Assembly (NCBI GenBank): GCA_030248215.1
Contig: JASANG010003765.1
Span: forward strand, 186,001 to 250,000
Reading direction: 5' to 3'
DNA: 64,000 nt
DNA from: Enoplolaimus lenunculus
Taxonomy: Eukaryota > Nematoda > Enoplea > Enoplida > Thoracostomopsidae
Positions 37,401 through 48,800 of this stretch are shown piece by piece. Position 1 is the first letter of the stretch. Each line of letters starts with the position of its first letter. Position numbers and translations under genes: made by a program. The notes beneath the pieces are model-generated. The model had not been told where the DNA came from, searched no databases, and saw only the letters and a list, made by a program, of their open reading frames with translations.

Positions 37401-40400
37401 GATTTGATGGTTATCTTTACGTGTCCCAATCGGCGCCGGTTGTTACCGGTCCTGGGCCTTAGACCCCGGCACCTGGGCCTTATACCTCGGCCCCGGTAAA
37501 AATCCTACTTTCTGTTGAAAATGGAATTCCGGTTCCGGTATAAATCCGCATTTTTCACTATCTGGTTATCATATTAGGCCACATTTTTAGTCGTATTGCG
37601 CTAAAAATTACGAATTAATTAGGATTAAAACTAGGCATTAATATTTGAGATAATTGTATTTTGTACTTTGTACTGTACAGTAGGTGCGTACGTACTTGCA
37701 TACAGAATTGTATAAAAATTCACTTAATTTTTATATTCAGAAAATTTCGTCTTTCCATAATGTTATAGACTATGGATTATTTTGTGTTTGAACTGCAGCA
37801 AAAAGCTATTAACATTTATACATATTCACTGCGTTTTCTCGTACTGTAAAATTAAAAAACTGTGCGCCATTATTATTTCAATATTCAAATGCAAATTTTT
37901 TTGTTCTGTTAAATGATTAAAATAATTTGTCACAAAATTGTAAATGTTTGAGTACGTGACGTCTTTAAAGTGAAGAACGCGAACGAGATTATTATTTTAC
38001 CCTGTTTTATGTATGTACGTGTTGCACTGGCTTACGCTACAGTTGGCCTCTAAATCCGCTGTAAATTTGTAGACCCGTTAACAATACTTAGGGTTACTTT
38101 TTTAGACCACGACGAACAGCGTATCGCAGTTGCGTTATCGTACGTTGCTCATTCGGTGAAAATTATATGCCGAATCTTAGCAACACCTCTTCGTTATCCG
38201 ATTCTACTTTTCGGATCGCGTTCGGCTGTTGAAGACCATATTAGCCGTCAGTTAAATGATATTGATCGTGTGTAAGTGTAACGTTTTTGGTCGCTGATGT
38301 AATTATAAATTTTTAGTCTTTAAGCAGGCGTGGACATTTTTGGGAGAGAGCGGGTACTGTGGTTTTTATGGAGAATTGCTCGGCAAGACCTGTTTTTGTG
38401 TTTCTTGCAGGCAGTTTTTTAAGCCCAACAGTCCTCTAATTTTATAGTCACTGGATTATTTGCAGTTACCGTTTTACATGCATGTGCGTTGTCTAGACCG
38501 ATGTATATCCATTGTTCGTTTCTAGATTTCCGTTGTTTGGTCGTGGACAAGACAAGCTTCGTTTCGCTTATGCCGTATTTTTGCTCAATAAAAACATTGC
38601 ACAGGTATATAAGTCCTTGTGATGCGTATTTCAATTTCTCTCTGTTCAGAACCTAAAATGTATCGATGGCTACACGGTTGATATCAAGTCAGTGCTTTTT
38701 TCATTTACGTGCGTTCAACTTTGAATTTAGTATATTATTAGTTCAGTGCATTCACAGCGATTTTTTTACATTTTTGTGATGCAGAACAACGAGAGTGTTT
38801 AAAAATATCAAGTGTCGTTTGGCTCGAATTACTGTTCTAAATTGCAATTATTGTCTTATGGAAGGTAGGACGTTGTCCCATCATTTTTAAGAGTTATTAT
38901 CAGAAAAACATGATAAGTGTTTTTAAATAATCAAGTGTTTTAACCTTTTATTTTGATAGTTTCGCTGTTACTGTTCATTATCAACAAAAGATCTTCGCTG
39001 CACACTGGCCAATATGCTAGACATGATTGAGTTTTTGACGGGTAGAAAATTGTAAGTATTTGCAGAAATTGACTTTCTTTACTAGCCGGTAAGTTATTGT
39101 TTTCCTAAATTGTTGTCTGCTAAACTAATGCATGGTCTGCGCTGAATCACGAATAAATGCAACCCAGACAGTATACTTGAATTAATAATTAATCGTTGCA
39201 CATATGGTGCGACTGTAGTTCCTATCAACTGTTGATTACAACTTTAATGGTTTTTGAACAGCTGGAATTGTGTGGTTAAGAGTTATAAGTTGCTTTGTTA
39301 CTCAGTTTATTGGAAATTAGTGACTACTGATTTATGCATTTGAGATATGGTTAGTGGCGCTTTGCGTTTTTATTAACAGCGTTCCCAATATTACAGAGAG
39401 CCGCGATCTATTACTAATCTTCCGCTTAACATTGTTCACTTATCCGGTTCAACCCTTGCGTTACCGTCTCCACCATACCGTCCCGGCTCTAATCGCTCAA
39501 GTAGCGCTGCGTCTGATTTAATCGTCAGATCAAAGCAAACTATTGATGCTGCTGTAACTGAAGCTAAACATCACGGATCAACCAATTGTTTAGTGCGCAC
39601 CGGAAAACAATCTCATGTGATCGATGACAACACCTTGTCTTTGAGTCATAATGACGACGGCAGTAGCGTATCTTTGGCGTCGAATGATGATAGTGGGTCG
39701 TATTGCGTTTCGATGGTATTTTCCCACAGTCAAAGCACCGAAAGTTACCATGACAAGAAAAAAATTGTACCCGAAGCCAGGTCTGGTAGTGGTAAATCAG
39801 CGATCGAACTTTTAAACACAGGCAAAGCCGTGGTGAAGGCTCAGCGACGAAATAGCGCAGAACGAAGTGACCAAATTCCTACACAACCGCTGTGTGGTGT
39901 GACGCAAGTGTCCAGGGTGGAAGCGAAACAGCGCTATCGGACACATTCGGGGACAATGATTAAAGGATCTTACCTTCGGAACGGAGACGGGAAAATGAAG
40001 CATATTCAGAGAGTGAGTGAAGCGCTTTGTGGAAACTTTGACTGTAAACAAACTAGTCGTCGACTGCGATCATCTGTGCCATGCTGTGATAGCGTCATAT
40101 TATGTTCATCAGATTCAAATGACATTGGTTTCGTTCATAACGGGCTGCCGTCTGTAGGGTTAGGGCATTCATTGTGCAAATGCAGATCTCAAAAATGTGA
40201 TTCTGAATTGCAGGCGAAGCGACTAATAGTATCCACAGGACTAGAAAGGTCAAATAGTGATGTGGAAAAGTGTCCTTGTGATTTCAACGTTAAACAATAC
40301 AACTTAGCACCCAAGAAATTGAGTACAAGGACGAAAAGACGTTTCTCGGATGATATGATAGTGGAAGCGCTGGGAAATGATGTGGTGTCATCTTTTCACG

Positions 40401-40603
40401 AATATGTCAAAGTGGAACAGGATATCGGAATTGTTCAATCATCGAAATCGAGCGGAACAAGTCCGGAGGCTGCAACGCGTACTTCAAGCAATACTCGTGC
40501 AAAAACTGAATGGAGCAATCAATTAGGGTCCGTAGGGCAGAAACAAGCCAGTACTAATGATAATCAGAAATTGATTGGTGCTACCTTGACAGTGGAACTT
40601 TAA
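34498..40603 (+). CDS. UVRAG: UVRAG-like autophagy/endosome protein (coiled-coil and C-terminal part)
   Basis: UVRAG (yeast Vps38) is the Beclin-1/VPS34 partner that marks PI3K complex II in endosome maturation and autophagy. Nine exons join in phase: 34498-34603, 35010-35121, 35753-35837, 36384-36474, 36997-37081, 38106-38271, 38526-38604, 38960-39051 and 39397-40603 (stop). The first four encode a heptad-rich coiled coil (LKEEIESKLQ, LEVEHLSSQIEWRKARV), ending at RRKQMLTEMSTYVFPI, which matches human RCRQLLSELSYIYPI. The conserved C-terminal (BARA2-type) region follows: RIAVALSYVAHSV, PLRYPILLFGSRS, FAYAVFLLNKNIAQ and DLRCTLANML all align with the human protein at about the same spacing. 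The last exon gives about 400 residues of serine-rich, low-complexity tail with CKCRSQKC and CPCDF clusters and no recognised domain; vertebrate UVRAG also has a long disordered tail. The N-terminal exons are unresolved (see 33,919-34,330). Its 5' neighbour MICOS10 is divergent. Confidence 0.85.
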
Positions 40604-43017
40604 TCCAAGTTTTTCAGTAAGAAAATCAAATTAATCACACGTACTGCACGTGGCATATAGCAAATTTCGAATACGGTACGCAGCAAAGCAAAAATTATTC
40701 GCAATCATAAACTTTAGTATATGCTGTTTTATAATTCCTTATATATTGGCACACGTGCTGTACATTTCTCACACTTATGGTCGTTTGTAACGCTCAGCAT
40801 TTCCATATGAAAGATTCTTGTGCAAGAATGAAGTGTGAAATAGCCAATTATGGGTTCATGTCGTTTATTGTTTTTACGATAAACGTGCTGTATGTATGTC
40901 GAGCTTTTTTGCTAATTTACAGCAAATGATTTCATCGGAGATAACGAAATTACACAAACTAAAGCGTGCAATAATTCTTACAGCACGAATGTGAAATGAA
41001 TGTGAAGTTTTATCCACCGGACAATTTTTATTAGCATGATTATACAGCAGGTTTAAACAGGTTCTGTCACTAACATTTTGTAGTAATTTTTAAGATTAGA
41101 TTGCTATTCGGATGTGAGATACGATAAGAAATACATGCTAGACTTATAATATGTCTCGAAAGTTCCAAACTGCTATGTAAATGCTAACGAATTCTTGGAC
41201 GAAATTTAAGTGCTGAGTGAATGGCGCTAAGATTAGTTCAATCCGAAAGCTAGTTCACGAGTTACAGTATAGAAATAGTTCTGCCACCCTGCCTAGTTTG
41301 TCTTTTTTGGCAATGACTGAAAAATAATGCTAATGATTTTTAACGGAGTATGCACAGCACATCGTCAACAAACACACTTAATTCAGTTTAGTTACTTTTT
41401 TAGAAATTGTCTTGATTCGTTAATTTACGTATATAGTAGCGTGCGAACAGCTTACAAAGTTGTCAATTGCCGTTGAAATTATCATTTGTTTAGTAAGTAC
41501 TTGTTTGGACAAATACGATTATCCGAATATATGTTATATGTTTGCCGCAAAACAGATTCGCTACAAAGCCAAAAACCGATCGTGGAAAAATGTTTTGTTA
41601 AAATTGAATACTTAAATACGTGTTTATATTTTAAAGTGTCTCTTTCTTCAAACTTACTAAAAAAGCTGCAAACCACACCGGTTTCATGCTATAACCGGGG
41701 CAGGCGGGCACGGTTTATCCCACGTTAATTCTGCGTTAATATTTGGGCTCTTATATCCGGCCAACAGACATAACTCAAATGTCATATGACAGCTTACAAA
41801 CCACCGCTCTCAAATGATCAGTGTGTACAAGTGTTGGTATGTATCAATGGAACGTCTGTCGGCAGCGGCACGGATGTGCTTTAAAATACCAAAGAACACG
41901 CCGGAAAATATGTTTCCTACCCCAAATCGCTTAGAACTTCGGCTTCAAAATTCAAAAATTCACATTTCACATTCTAGTATCATATGATATCCAACAGTAC
42001 AATTTGAATGTGTTACCTCAAACATGCAGACATTGGAAAATATATCAACAAAAGATGACCTGCACATGATTATAGCAGAGAAATACAAATTGTTGAGCAC
42101 GATATGGGGTCTACAAGCAGACAAAATGTTATTCAATAGTGTAATAGGGACAAAACGTGTCCCAAGCTGCCCCGGTTATAAAGTTAGCCACGCATCATGT
42201 ACTATTTGAAACTAAAATTGTTGCCGGGGTTGTGAAGGGTTCAGTCAATTCAAAGCTCTAGTGCAAGTACTCGGATCTAAGAAATTTATATAAAAATAAT
42301 GATGTTAGAACTGCTGGTAGTTTTGTTCTTGTAACGATCGTTTTGAGTGTCAACCATTCGTTAGGAAGTGACAAGCTAAAACTACTGCTTACTGAATAAA
42401 AATTGAGGTTCAGAAACGAGTAAAACACAAAATGCATTTCTGATATCTGATGTTGAAAATTTAGTTTTATTTCGGTTATACGGATGTCGTAATAATCATC
42501 TGGCAGAAATTAAAAAAATATTCGATGCGCATCACTATTTATGATGCAAAATGATCTATAAGTTCGCTTAACTTTAACTGTCCTTCAATAAAGTTGTTTT
42601 TATTTACGTGTGTTGCGCCGTCTAAAAACATAACCTTTCCTATTTGCAACTGCTTATTCGATTACTTCGGTATGTTTACGTATTTATAAGTAAATTATTC
42701 ACATTTCTGACGGAGTTATTTTGCTGGTTGCAACAAATTGAGCGACGACGGCGTCTGAGTTTGAGTCTGCAAATTTCCAGCCGGAATTATGCGGGGTTCA
42801 CGTTATAAATGGGGCGATCGGGTCATGTTTTGTCGCATGTTGATCGACATAAACAAATTTTTGTTACCATCATATGATACGGACAGACAAAAGTCGAATA
42901 TCATGTGATATTGCTATACAAAGCACGGGTATTCATGTTATCTTAGCATACAAGTGTTCGAATGTCACGTGACATAATCAGACATTGTTGTATATATGAT
43001 ATTCCAAATTAACAGCA
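40604..43017. other. Spacer downstream of UVRAG, no supported gene
   Basis: AT-rich DNA after the UVRAG stop, presumably including its 3' UTR. Short open frames only (for example 41,486-41,728 and 42,024-42,209), none with a recognisable domain. Confidence 0.45.
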
Positions 43018-43440
43018 TATACGTTCCTGCCAAAATTTGAATTTTCCCGCCAAATTTTGAATTTTCCCGCCAAAATCTGAATTTTTCCACCTGAATTTGA
43101 ATTTTCGAGCCAACAATAGAATTTCCCGCCAAAAATTGAATTTCCCGCCAAAATCTGAATTTTCCCACCTGAATTTGAATTTGCCGCCAAAATTTGAATT
43201 TTTGCGCCAAAATTTAAGTTTCCCGCCAAAATTTGTATTTCCCACAAGATTTGAATTTCCCGCCAAAATCTGAATTTTCCCACCTGAATTTGAATTTGCC
43301 GCCAAAATTTGAATTTTCAACCAAAATTTGAATTGGCCCGCCAAAATTTGAATTTCCCGCCAAAATTTGAATTTTCCCGCCAAAAATTGAATTTCCCACC
43401 AAAATTTGCTATTTTCCCGCCACAATTTGAATTTCTCGCC
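43018..43440. repeat. Minisatellite, about 19-bp unit, about 22 copies
   Basis: Variants of CCCGCCAAAATTTGAATTTT repeated with small length changes. The irregular unit length creates several overlapping open frames on the minus strand, which are artefacts. Confidence 0.93.
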
Positions 43441-43739
43441 AATTATAGGTCGATCATTATAAAACTTGATTTAGTCATTAATCACCTATATTTCGGGATA
43501 CGACACCGTCGGTTTCGGCGAATTTGAATCGGGACCCATCGGAGGTGAATTCAGCGGGTGCAACCGGAAGTGAAGAATGTCGGATCCGGAGGAAAGATCT
43601 TATGTAAACATTAGGTAAAAGATGAGCACAACGGCGTAGGTGGGTAAGTAGGTTTTGACCTTAACTGGGTAAGTTTTTATTTTGCGTATTTCATATTAAA
43701 ATTTCTGGTATAGGGCTACTTATGGGTTTTACATATTAG

Positions 43740-44080
43740 GAACTAAATGGCAAACCAAGTGGATGGATTGCAGGCACGTAGTGAGTGTTTAGTAATGGGG
43801 CTATTAGGACTTGTAGGTCCGTAGCCAGCTCAACGTTCTATGTGTCAGTATTTTAGATAGCAGTGGCAAACCAAGGTCAGTGTTCAACAACAAGTGTTTT
43901 TAGGCAGTAAAGGTAATCCTAGTGCAGGCTTACAGGCCTGTAGCCAGCTCAACCTGCCATGTGCCAGTGTTTTAGATAGCAATGGCAAAGCGAGCTCTAT
44001 GTGCCAGTATTTTAGATAGCAAATTGCAAATTAAGGTCAGAGTCCTACAACACAAGGGTTTTCAGGAAGTAAACGTAAAT
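43740..44080. repeat. Tandem repeat of a 100-150 bp unit, about 3 copies
   Basis: Three related blocks share GTGCCAGTATTTTAGATAGC, a GGCAAACCAAGGTCAG-like string and CCGTAGCCAGCTCAAC, with deletions between copies. The GTAGCCAGCTCA core also appears in the MITE at 18,983-19,154. Confidence 0.8.
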
Positions 44081-44529
44081 CCAGAAATTTCTTGAAGTGC
44101 TCATTCTCCATTTCTAACTACTGGCTTGGCCACGGGTGCTTGGTCGCTAATTTGAAGCGCATAACAAATAATATTTAGTATATATAATGTCCAGTTTTAG
44201 TAATTTTCGGATTCAATTCCCCGATAGGTCGACAAGTGCTTTTCTGAAACGGTTACGCTCTGAAATTGCAAAATTAAATTACCATTACCTCAAAATTTGT
44301 AAAATCAATTTCCCTTTGTAGCCGAAGGTTGACTTTGTTAACCAGAAATTGAACTTTATAATTTTTAATTTTAACTTCAATTTACTGTTTACTCGAAAAT
44401 TTTAAAACAACGTTTCCATATACCCGAAATTTCTGAAATCAATTACCGTTTCCTGTTTTGACTTTAAAAGTGTTCCCGAAATACTAAAGTTTTATTTCCA
44501 CACCTTGCACGCACCTTATTGTGGATGGT

Positions 44530-44710
44530 GCACAAGAATGATGCTTAATTAGTTAATTTTAGCCAATAATTTTTTCCTAAAAATTGTGACAAAAGTGAAA
44601 CGAAACGCGCTAAATAGATAAATTTTACAAAATTATGCAAACTATTACTACCGAAGTTTCCGGATCCTCCAGCAAAAATTTTACCGGAACCGGAGGCCGA
44701 TTTTCTGCCT
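44530..44710 (-). mobile_element. Fragment of the 28,179 hAT-MITE family, reverse orientation
   Basis: On the minus strand this reads CAGAAAATCGGCCTCCGG and later GCGCGTTTCGTTTCAC, parallel to the inside of the element at 28,179-28,529 over about 180 bp. The rest of the spacer up to the EIF2A start (44,711-45,875) has one more dispersed repeat (about 45,120-45,430, related to 53,935-54,200 in an EIF2A intron) and no exons. Confidence 0.75.
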
Positions 44711-45875
44711 AGGCTGAACGATGCAAACTCGAAACGACCAAAATAATCGAAAACTAACGTTACGTCTCGCTGCTAACTTCAAACAACGAGATCAAAAGAA
44801 CGCTACCTTCTGCGCTTAAGCTAGTGTCGATGAGTTCCGTAAGGTCGAGAACCAAACGGAACCCGTCAGCGCTACAGTTAAGCATGCCTAACCAACGAGT
44901 TCAAACTAGCGGGAGGACCAACGAGAACCAGTCAGTTTGGCCAAACGAGCCAGAACGTTTAGAACAGGATGAAAAATATTTCCATTTTTAAGGGGAAAAT
45001 GCCAAGGCAAAATCCCTATGGGGAAAATTAAACTATCACAGCCAGTTGAATTCTTCCGGGGAAACATGCCAAGCTAGCAATCTTTTTAGGGGGGCGAAAT
45101 TCCAATGGGAAAACTATTCGTTTCTGTTATAGAAATACTGGAAGTAACGTTATTTATACGTTCAAAATTAGATTCAAATCACTTATATCTCGCAAATTTC
45201 AATATGTTGCAATTGTTCGAAATGAAGTAAAAATTACGAAATTATCCAAAATGATAAAAGTTTTGGTGCTTCCGTCATTTTTTCTTTAAAATTATAGAAA
45301 GGTTGAAGAATTTTGCACGTCTCAGGTTTGTTGGCAAAAAATAAAACATCTTTGAAACTTTTATACTTCAATATTCGTTTTCCGTTATTTCAATCGCTAT
45401 TCGTTTCCCGTTATTTTTACTTTTCGTTTACACCCTTGTAATTTCTGATCACAGGTCAGATATAATCCATATTGTAACCAGTGCTTTTCAAATTTCGCGA
45501 TAAGATACGGATTTTAAATTGGGGGTGTTGTTTGAAGGATTATCAACGAAAGTCTTTGAATTTGGCTTTTGTTGAAACTTTGCGTTAAACTTTATCGGTT
45601 AAACTTGGGTTGGCGTTTGGCAAATTAGCCGATGTTGTGGCAAACTTGAACTATCTTCAAATTCGGCTAAGGTCAGGTCGGCTTTGAGTTATGTCTAAAG
45701 AAATTATAGTCTTGTGGGATCTGTATATTATGGGTTTTAGTTGCCATGAATTATTTTTATAATAACGTAGTAGCTATCGTGTCGCATATTTGCTGTTTTC
45801 TTATCGAGCGCAACTGAGGTGTTTTGGTGAACTGCACACTGTTATTGAACAGAACCTGGTTATTTTTGCGTTGCA

Positions 45876-48800
45876 ATGCCTGTGACTACGACTGTGTATG
45901 CATGTAAGTGTTTCTATATTCATACTAATGTACTACGCTAGTTATGTTTAAAAGTATTTCATTATACCGGTCGTCTATTCAACATAGTTCTTTAGAACAG
46001 TTGTTAAATTTATGAACATGCGTTGTGTACAAATTGGATTGTATTCTGAACCAAAGAAATGAATGAATAACTGAAAAATTCTGATGTAATGTCTCAAATT
46101 TTCATTCCCATTTGGAACTGAAACGCTCCGCAACCGCAGGAAACTAGTTATGAAGGGATTGAATTTGAATTTCATTGACTTTCAAATAATTAGTGCAAAT
46201 TCCATCGTAGTGTGTGAACCCTTAGAATCGTTAACTGCTGAACACATTTCAGAAGGTCTGTATGGGATTTGAACGCAACCAGCTTGTATATTTGTAGCTT
46301 ACGTACCTATGTTTAGAAGATTGGGCGGAGTCAAAACGTTTTTGATATATTAAAGCATAGTTATATATATCGAAATTAACTTCGAATTATTCAAAGGCTC
46401 GTTTTTATATGTACTAAACTTTGATAAGTGGCTGATTGATAGTAATTTTTTCATTTGAAAATGTAATTTTAGTGCGAGGCACGGGTGGTATTTCTGTGCA
46501 TCATATTGAGAATGACCAATCAAGATCTCATATGTGCATTTTAAAGTAAGTTTTTGTGTTTTACTGCGCTTATTCCACTAACGTTTTCAGTGTAGATACG
46601 GTATTTAGACGTACCAGAGGCACGTTTTTATACATAAGAGTTAGCAACACTCGAATCAGCAATTAATAGTTGTTGGGGGTAAGTGTTTGGTAGTTAGAGG
46701 TTTGTAACTTAATACAACGACACTTAAACGAGGCTTGTTTTCGTGCTAAAACGAGCAAATTGTTTAAGTACGCACTAGTATGTCAGGTGGGGACAAAGCA
46801 TTCCGAACACAATGTTTAGGAAGAAATTATTTTGAATCTGTCTTGAATATTGTCATGGAGTAAAATACTTTTATCATTCTACAAAGGAAGCTGTTCGTAT
46901 AAATTCAGTGATACCGAGAAATTTTTCAAGCGTAAGCTTTGATTTATAAAATTGAAGACGTTCAGGTTTTGGCTTGCTTATTGTTAAATTTTGTTAAACA
47001 CCCATAACACCTGCGCATTTGAGTGTTGCGCACATGTGTATAAATACGTTGACTAGTATTATTTGTTATTTACAGCAAAAGTAACAACGAATATTGTCGT
47101 GCAATGAAATTTAGTAATGATGGAAACTATTTTGGATATTGTGATGGATCCGAGTAAGTTTATTCCTGTTGGTTAAATTTTTAAGTGTTTTTCATTTTTT
47201 GTTATATATTTTGCTACGATAACTTTTGGATTTGTTTAACTTTGAGAGACGAAACGTGCGATCTATTTCATTTTTGAACGGTTCTTATTTGAGTATCATT
47301 ACATGTTAGTGTTTTTGTTTTAGAACTGTTATCCTTCGAGCGGCGGATAAAACCAAGGTACTAGTGGCAGCAGACTTAGGAAGAACTCAGCAAATCCATT
47401 TTTCACCCAAGAATTCTGTTGTTTGCACGTTTGAAATATTTGCGTGTAAGTACGGCAAGCACAGTCAATTTTTTACGTGTGTTGGTTTGAAATGTTCCTG
47501 AAGATTTAAATTTTTGTAGTTCCTAGTGACCATTAACATTTATTATTTATTAGTATGGTCCGTAGTGGTCAAAATAACGCAGAACATGCTGTGTACTACA
47601 TGAAAGGGATGTTGCCATGTTTGAATTGAAACTTTTGCGATGTGACCCAATGTTTATTTCTACCCCAACGTTTATTTCTGCGTTTAAGATCAAATTTTTA
47701 ATTTGACTGACTATTAACAAAATTAACTAAATTGCAAACACATTCATTTTGAGATATGTAGTGTATTAAATGCAAGCTGTTCTCAGTGTTTAACTAGTCA
47801 CGAATAATTTCGCAAAACCCGGAGGAATTCCCGCTCCTGTGTTTTGCAACGCAAAGACAGGATCAGGAATCGAAATTTGTAGGAATTTCGGGCGAAACAA
47901 ACTTCTGGTGAATTGACAAACTGTTCCGATGCTATCTTTTAATAAGGCAGCGTCGTAACTCGTAAGGTTTCTGTAATGCATACCCGTTTAGGAGAGTGGG
48001 TTTGTCCATACCTTCATTTCATTACGCCCCTGAGGTGCATCAAATGAGTCAATTGTTTTAGTGCGCAACAATCAAAAGGAAGCCACTCCGAACTTAAAGT
48101 TATTCACATTGGGGGACAATTCAGAACTAGTTGCACAGTGGATTCAGAAAAAACAAGTTGAATGGTAATTTTTGCGACAGTTTGTAAATGACCGTTTTCT
48201 CCTATGCTATCTAGCATTATTTGGAGGTCTAAAATTATGTCGGCTTCAGTGTCAAGTGTGTATGACGAACAGTGTCAATCATATTATAATGTTTTAGCCT
48301 GAAATATGATCTCGCGCGTGCAGATTAAGTGACATGATTTAGTAGGGAGCTATCGGCCAAATGTTCGGCGCTAATCACCCTCAAATTTGGCGTTTAGGCA
48401 TCCTCAGTGGACCGATGATGAACGTGTTGCTTGCCGAGTATCCGGTTCGGAGATACACTTTCACGAGGCGAATAATTTTCAACGATTTTCTGCAAAAATA
48501 ACAGTTCCAGGTGTGTCAAATGTTTTACTGGCTCCTCAAGCAGCACCTGGCGGATCATATCATGTTGCAACATACGTGCAAGGTGTCAAAGTACGATATC
48601 TGTTAATTGTATAATATTACAATAGCATCGTACGGAACTTTCTAAAACGGTAAACATACGTATGTTTGAATCTAGCATCATATATGACGGTATGTTTCTT
48701 TCATTTTAGTGATTTATCTAAGTAATTAAAACTGTAATACCGCACATACATAATTTGGGTACAGCTAACAGACCCAGCTAATTATCCTTCGCTCGGTGCT

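Noticed and set aside
38640-38880. Two possible small exons of UVRAG (after TTCAG at 38,653 and after GCAG at 38,783)
   Set aside because: Joining 38,604 directly to 38,960 gives an ungapped match to the human protein (NKNIAQ then FRCYCSLSTKDLR), so these stretches are intronic.
42965-43527. Overlapping minus-strand frames with repeated GGKIQILAG-like text
   Set aside because: Product of the 19-bp minisatellite; several frames overlap because the unit length varies.
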